Shown one piece after another: positions 62,025 to 64,000 of a DNA stretch of 64,000 nucleotides. Origin of the DNA: Hybos culiciformis (Eukaryota; Arthropoda; Insecta; Diptera; Hybotidae); assembly GCA_964007475.1 (NCBI GenBank), contig OZ023273.1:41169525-41233524 (forward strand), given 5' to 3'. The first letter of the stretch is position 1. Each line of letters begins with the position of its first letter. The translations under genes and the position numbers were made by a program. The notes below the pieces were generated by a model. That model was given only the letters and a program-made list of their open reading frames with translations. It did no database searches and was not told the DNA's origin.

Positions 62025-62910
62025 AAATGAAATAAAATTAAAGTTTTAAGTATATTGAGTGTCAAAATATCTGTTAATAAAAGTTTTTATTATTTAATTC
62101 TAAAGTTTTTTTTTTTTTTTATTTTAAATAGTTTTATATACATTTATTTTTTAATTAAGTATTTATTTTTATTCATAAAATTCTATATAATTTTTTGCAC
62201 AATGAAATTTCTTTTTGTATAAAAATACTAAAAAAAAAAAAAAATGAAATAAAAAATTAGTATAAAAATGACAATATATGAAAAAAAAAGATATAAATAA
62301 ATAAAAATTGTTTGTTTCATTTATAAGTTTGTCAAAAAAAAAAAGAAGAATAAATTCATGTATAGATTTATTATGGGTGGGTTTTTTTTTCGTTTTCACC
62401 ATAATGTTAATTAAAAACAAAAATTTTCGATCTTATAGGGTTTGGAATTTTTTAATTAAAAAATATACAAAATTGTGTACATAATGTTACATGTTAATTA
62501 CTACATACTACATCAAATTAAATTATCAACATTAAATTACGGAATTCAGTTAGAATATCGAAAAAGGAATTTAAGATAGAAAATACTTCACCAAAGTAAA
62601 AAGTACTGTTTTTATTGAAAAATTTAGGAAAGCATATTTTTGTAAATTTTACTTAGATAATTGTTATTGAATGCATTAATTTTCCAACTTTGAAATGCTC
62701 AATTTTAAGGAAAATATATTTATTATTGCTAACTATATACGAAAAAACTGTATATAACATCATAATTACAAAAAATGCTATTTTATCGAATGAATGAATC
62801 TGCAGAAAAGCAAAAATTAATTTAATACCAATTCACAAAAATGAATTTCTATAATATGTTGTTTTATATATTAAATTAATGTATTTATCATTTTATGTAT
62901 TCCTTTCGGT
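62025..62910. other. AT-rich spacer downstream of the DM9 gene
   Basis: This should contain the 3' UTR of the minus-strand DM9 gene. The minus ORF at 62169-62420 is low complexity. Nothing else seen. Confidence 0.4.
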
Positions 62911-63420
62911 TTACCATCTTTGAGTTAAAACTTGATATGATGCGCTGCTCATTTCAGTGCCTGCATATGAGAAAAACAAAAATTGTCGAGAACGATCAAT
63001 TTTGCCGCATTCTAATCCCCTGTTATGGTAAGCCCTCCCGATATAATATGTTTGATTATCAACATTGGATCCACCATAAACAGCATTACTTGGTACTGCG
63101 CCATTACCCAACATATTACTCCAATCGTAACGCCCATCATCAATTAGAACTTCACCCTCTTGTGTAATATATTCCGTACCACCGTAGCCAATATAAATAT
63201 TTTTTTTTGTATAATGCAATTTTCCTGGAATCAAATTTCTATCATAAACTGCTCTGGCAATATAATAAATATCTCCATCATAACCGTAACCACATTCCAG
63301 TTTATTGTGAGGATCATGGTCAACCCGGAAAAGATCCCACAATTGAGCATCACACGAAATCAGAATACAGAAATAGCCAAATATAATTACATTTTTTTGA
63401 ATATTTTTGTTCTGAGACAT
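62911..63420 (-). CDS. Secreted DM9-repeat (DUF3421) protein, 169 aa
   Basis: Single-exon gene, ATG at 63420, TAA at 62911. Residues 1-25 (MSQNKNIQKNVIIFGYFCIL then ISCDA) look like a cleavable signal peptide. Two DM9 units follow: the first with GDIYYIARAVYDRNLIPGKL and IYIGYGGTEY, ending EVLI (about residues 47-92); the second with WSNMLGNGAVPSNAVYGGSN, YYIGRAYHNRGLECGKI, FLFFSYAGTE and YQVL (about residues 100-166). The W-x-G-x2-P-x-NAVYGG and YYIGRA-H-x-PGK patterns define the family, found in insects and other invertebrates; some relatives bind mannose or are induced by infection. Length suits one two-repeat domain. A Cys in the second unit (LECGK) replaces the usual Pro. A secreted, possibly defence-related role is inference. 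Confidence 0.92.
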   Translation of the reverse strand: MSQNKNIQKNVIIFGYFCILISCDAQLWDLFRVDHDPHNKLECGYGYDGDIYYIARAVYDRNLIPGKLHYTKKNIYIGYGGTEYITQEGEVLIDDGRYDWSNMLGNGAVPSNAVYGGSNVDNQTYYIGRAYHNRGLECGKIDRSRQFLFFSYAGTEMSSASYQVLTQRW

Positions 63421-63485
63421 CTAGTTAATATTAAAGTTTCGAAAAATTATAAATCAAATGACTATTATTCTTTATTTTGTTCTGG

Positions 63486-63493
63486 TATATATA
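63486..63493 (-). promoter_or_regulatory. TATA box of the DM9 gene
   Basis: TATATATA lies 66-73 bases upstream of the ATG on the minus strand, which would put the start of transcription about 35-45 bases before the ATG. Plausible, but TATA words are frequent in this DNA. Confidence 0.4.
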
Positions 63494-64000
63494 AAAATTT
63501 TGAATCAAATTAATAAGAAGAGCTTTCAAATATTTCTCTAATCTGTTATTAACCTATGGCATCCAATAATTGATAAAAAAAAATCAAAAATTAATAACAA
63601 GAGTTTACCAGTTTAATTTCGAGCACTCTGGGAGCATAATGTTGTTTGATGTTCAGAAATATTTTTTCTCATCTTATTTCATTAAATTGAAAAAAAAAAA
63701 AAACTTATAAATTTAAACTGACGACAATATTGACATTCTTTAAAAAATCTATTTTTTAATTTATAATTATTTTATTTTACATTAATATTTTATTGCCAAT
63801 TCAAATAAAAGTTTTCCCGCTCTATTTTAAATTTTCGAAAGTTTCTTTAAGTGAAAATTAGAATCCTCGTGTTGTAAAAGTAAATAAAATTAAATGTGCT
63901 TATTTTATTTTAGAAGGAAAAAAATTTTAATATTTTCTTTTGTTTCCATAAAAAGGCAATTAAATTTATTTATACGTATTTATTATAAATTTTTATGAGT
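63494..64000. other. AT-rich flank
   Basis: Upstream of the DM9 gene, to the window end. No further gene was seen. Confidence 0.4.

Noticed and set aside
61844..62026. 60-codon ORF taken as a definite gene
   Set aside because: It would need a TTG start and lies within nested inverted repeats, so it is kept only as an ambiguous element.
62895..63513. Plus-strand ORFs over the DM9 gene
   Set aside because: They are antisense shadows; the minus frame has signal peptide and DM9 motifs.

Overview
This is a very AT-rich insect nuclear window with many long A/T homopolymer runs, short GT-AG introns next to very large ones, and decayed DNA transposons. A dipteran is the best guess. Three gene models are well supported: the 5' end of an unconventional myosin of the Myo95E type (minus strand), the leucine-rich-repeat 5' end of the CCR4 deadenylase gene twin (plus strand), and a small secreted DM9-repeat protein (minus strand). 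From memory, Myo95E and twin sit close together at 95E-95F on Drosophila chromosome 3R, so this window may preserve a piece of Muller element E.

Layout. 1-2482: three coding exons of the myosin, with the start codon at 2482 and the gene running off the left edge. 2483-12412: gene-free, with a 16-bp minisatellite, several dispersed repeats and one GC-richer island. 12413-15680: a pogo/Tigger-like transposon with TA target duplication, an internally deleted transposase and many TTACCGYGG motifs; a 380-bp repeat lies inside it. 16807-17937: a dead hAT element whose transposase is split by a nested 616-bp inverted-repeat element. 19316-20554: three exons of twin encoding the first 160 residues. 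No exonuclease (EEP) domain exon was recognised downstream, so the following intron may exceed 43 kb. 21319-21934: a long-TIR MITE with TTA duplication. 29977-30266: a 290-bp near-perfect hairpin. 35685-38630: a single-exon ORF of 981 codons, rich in Q/N/S, apparently nested in the twin intron and on the same strand. I do not recognise it, but it holds compact non-repetitive blocks that look selected. 53502-54222: an intact hAT-type MITE with a perfect 8-bp duplication. 61692-62018: a small inverted-repeat element that mimics a terminal exon. 62911-63420: the DM9 gene with a TATA box.

The real genes are a motor, an mRNA-decay factor, an uncharacterised low-complexity protein and a secreted DM9 lectin-like protein; nothing indicates that they form one pathway. 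The most unusual material is the transposon archaeology and the unknown nested gene. I found no tRNA, rRNA or CRISPR. All family calls are by eye, without database searches.
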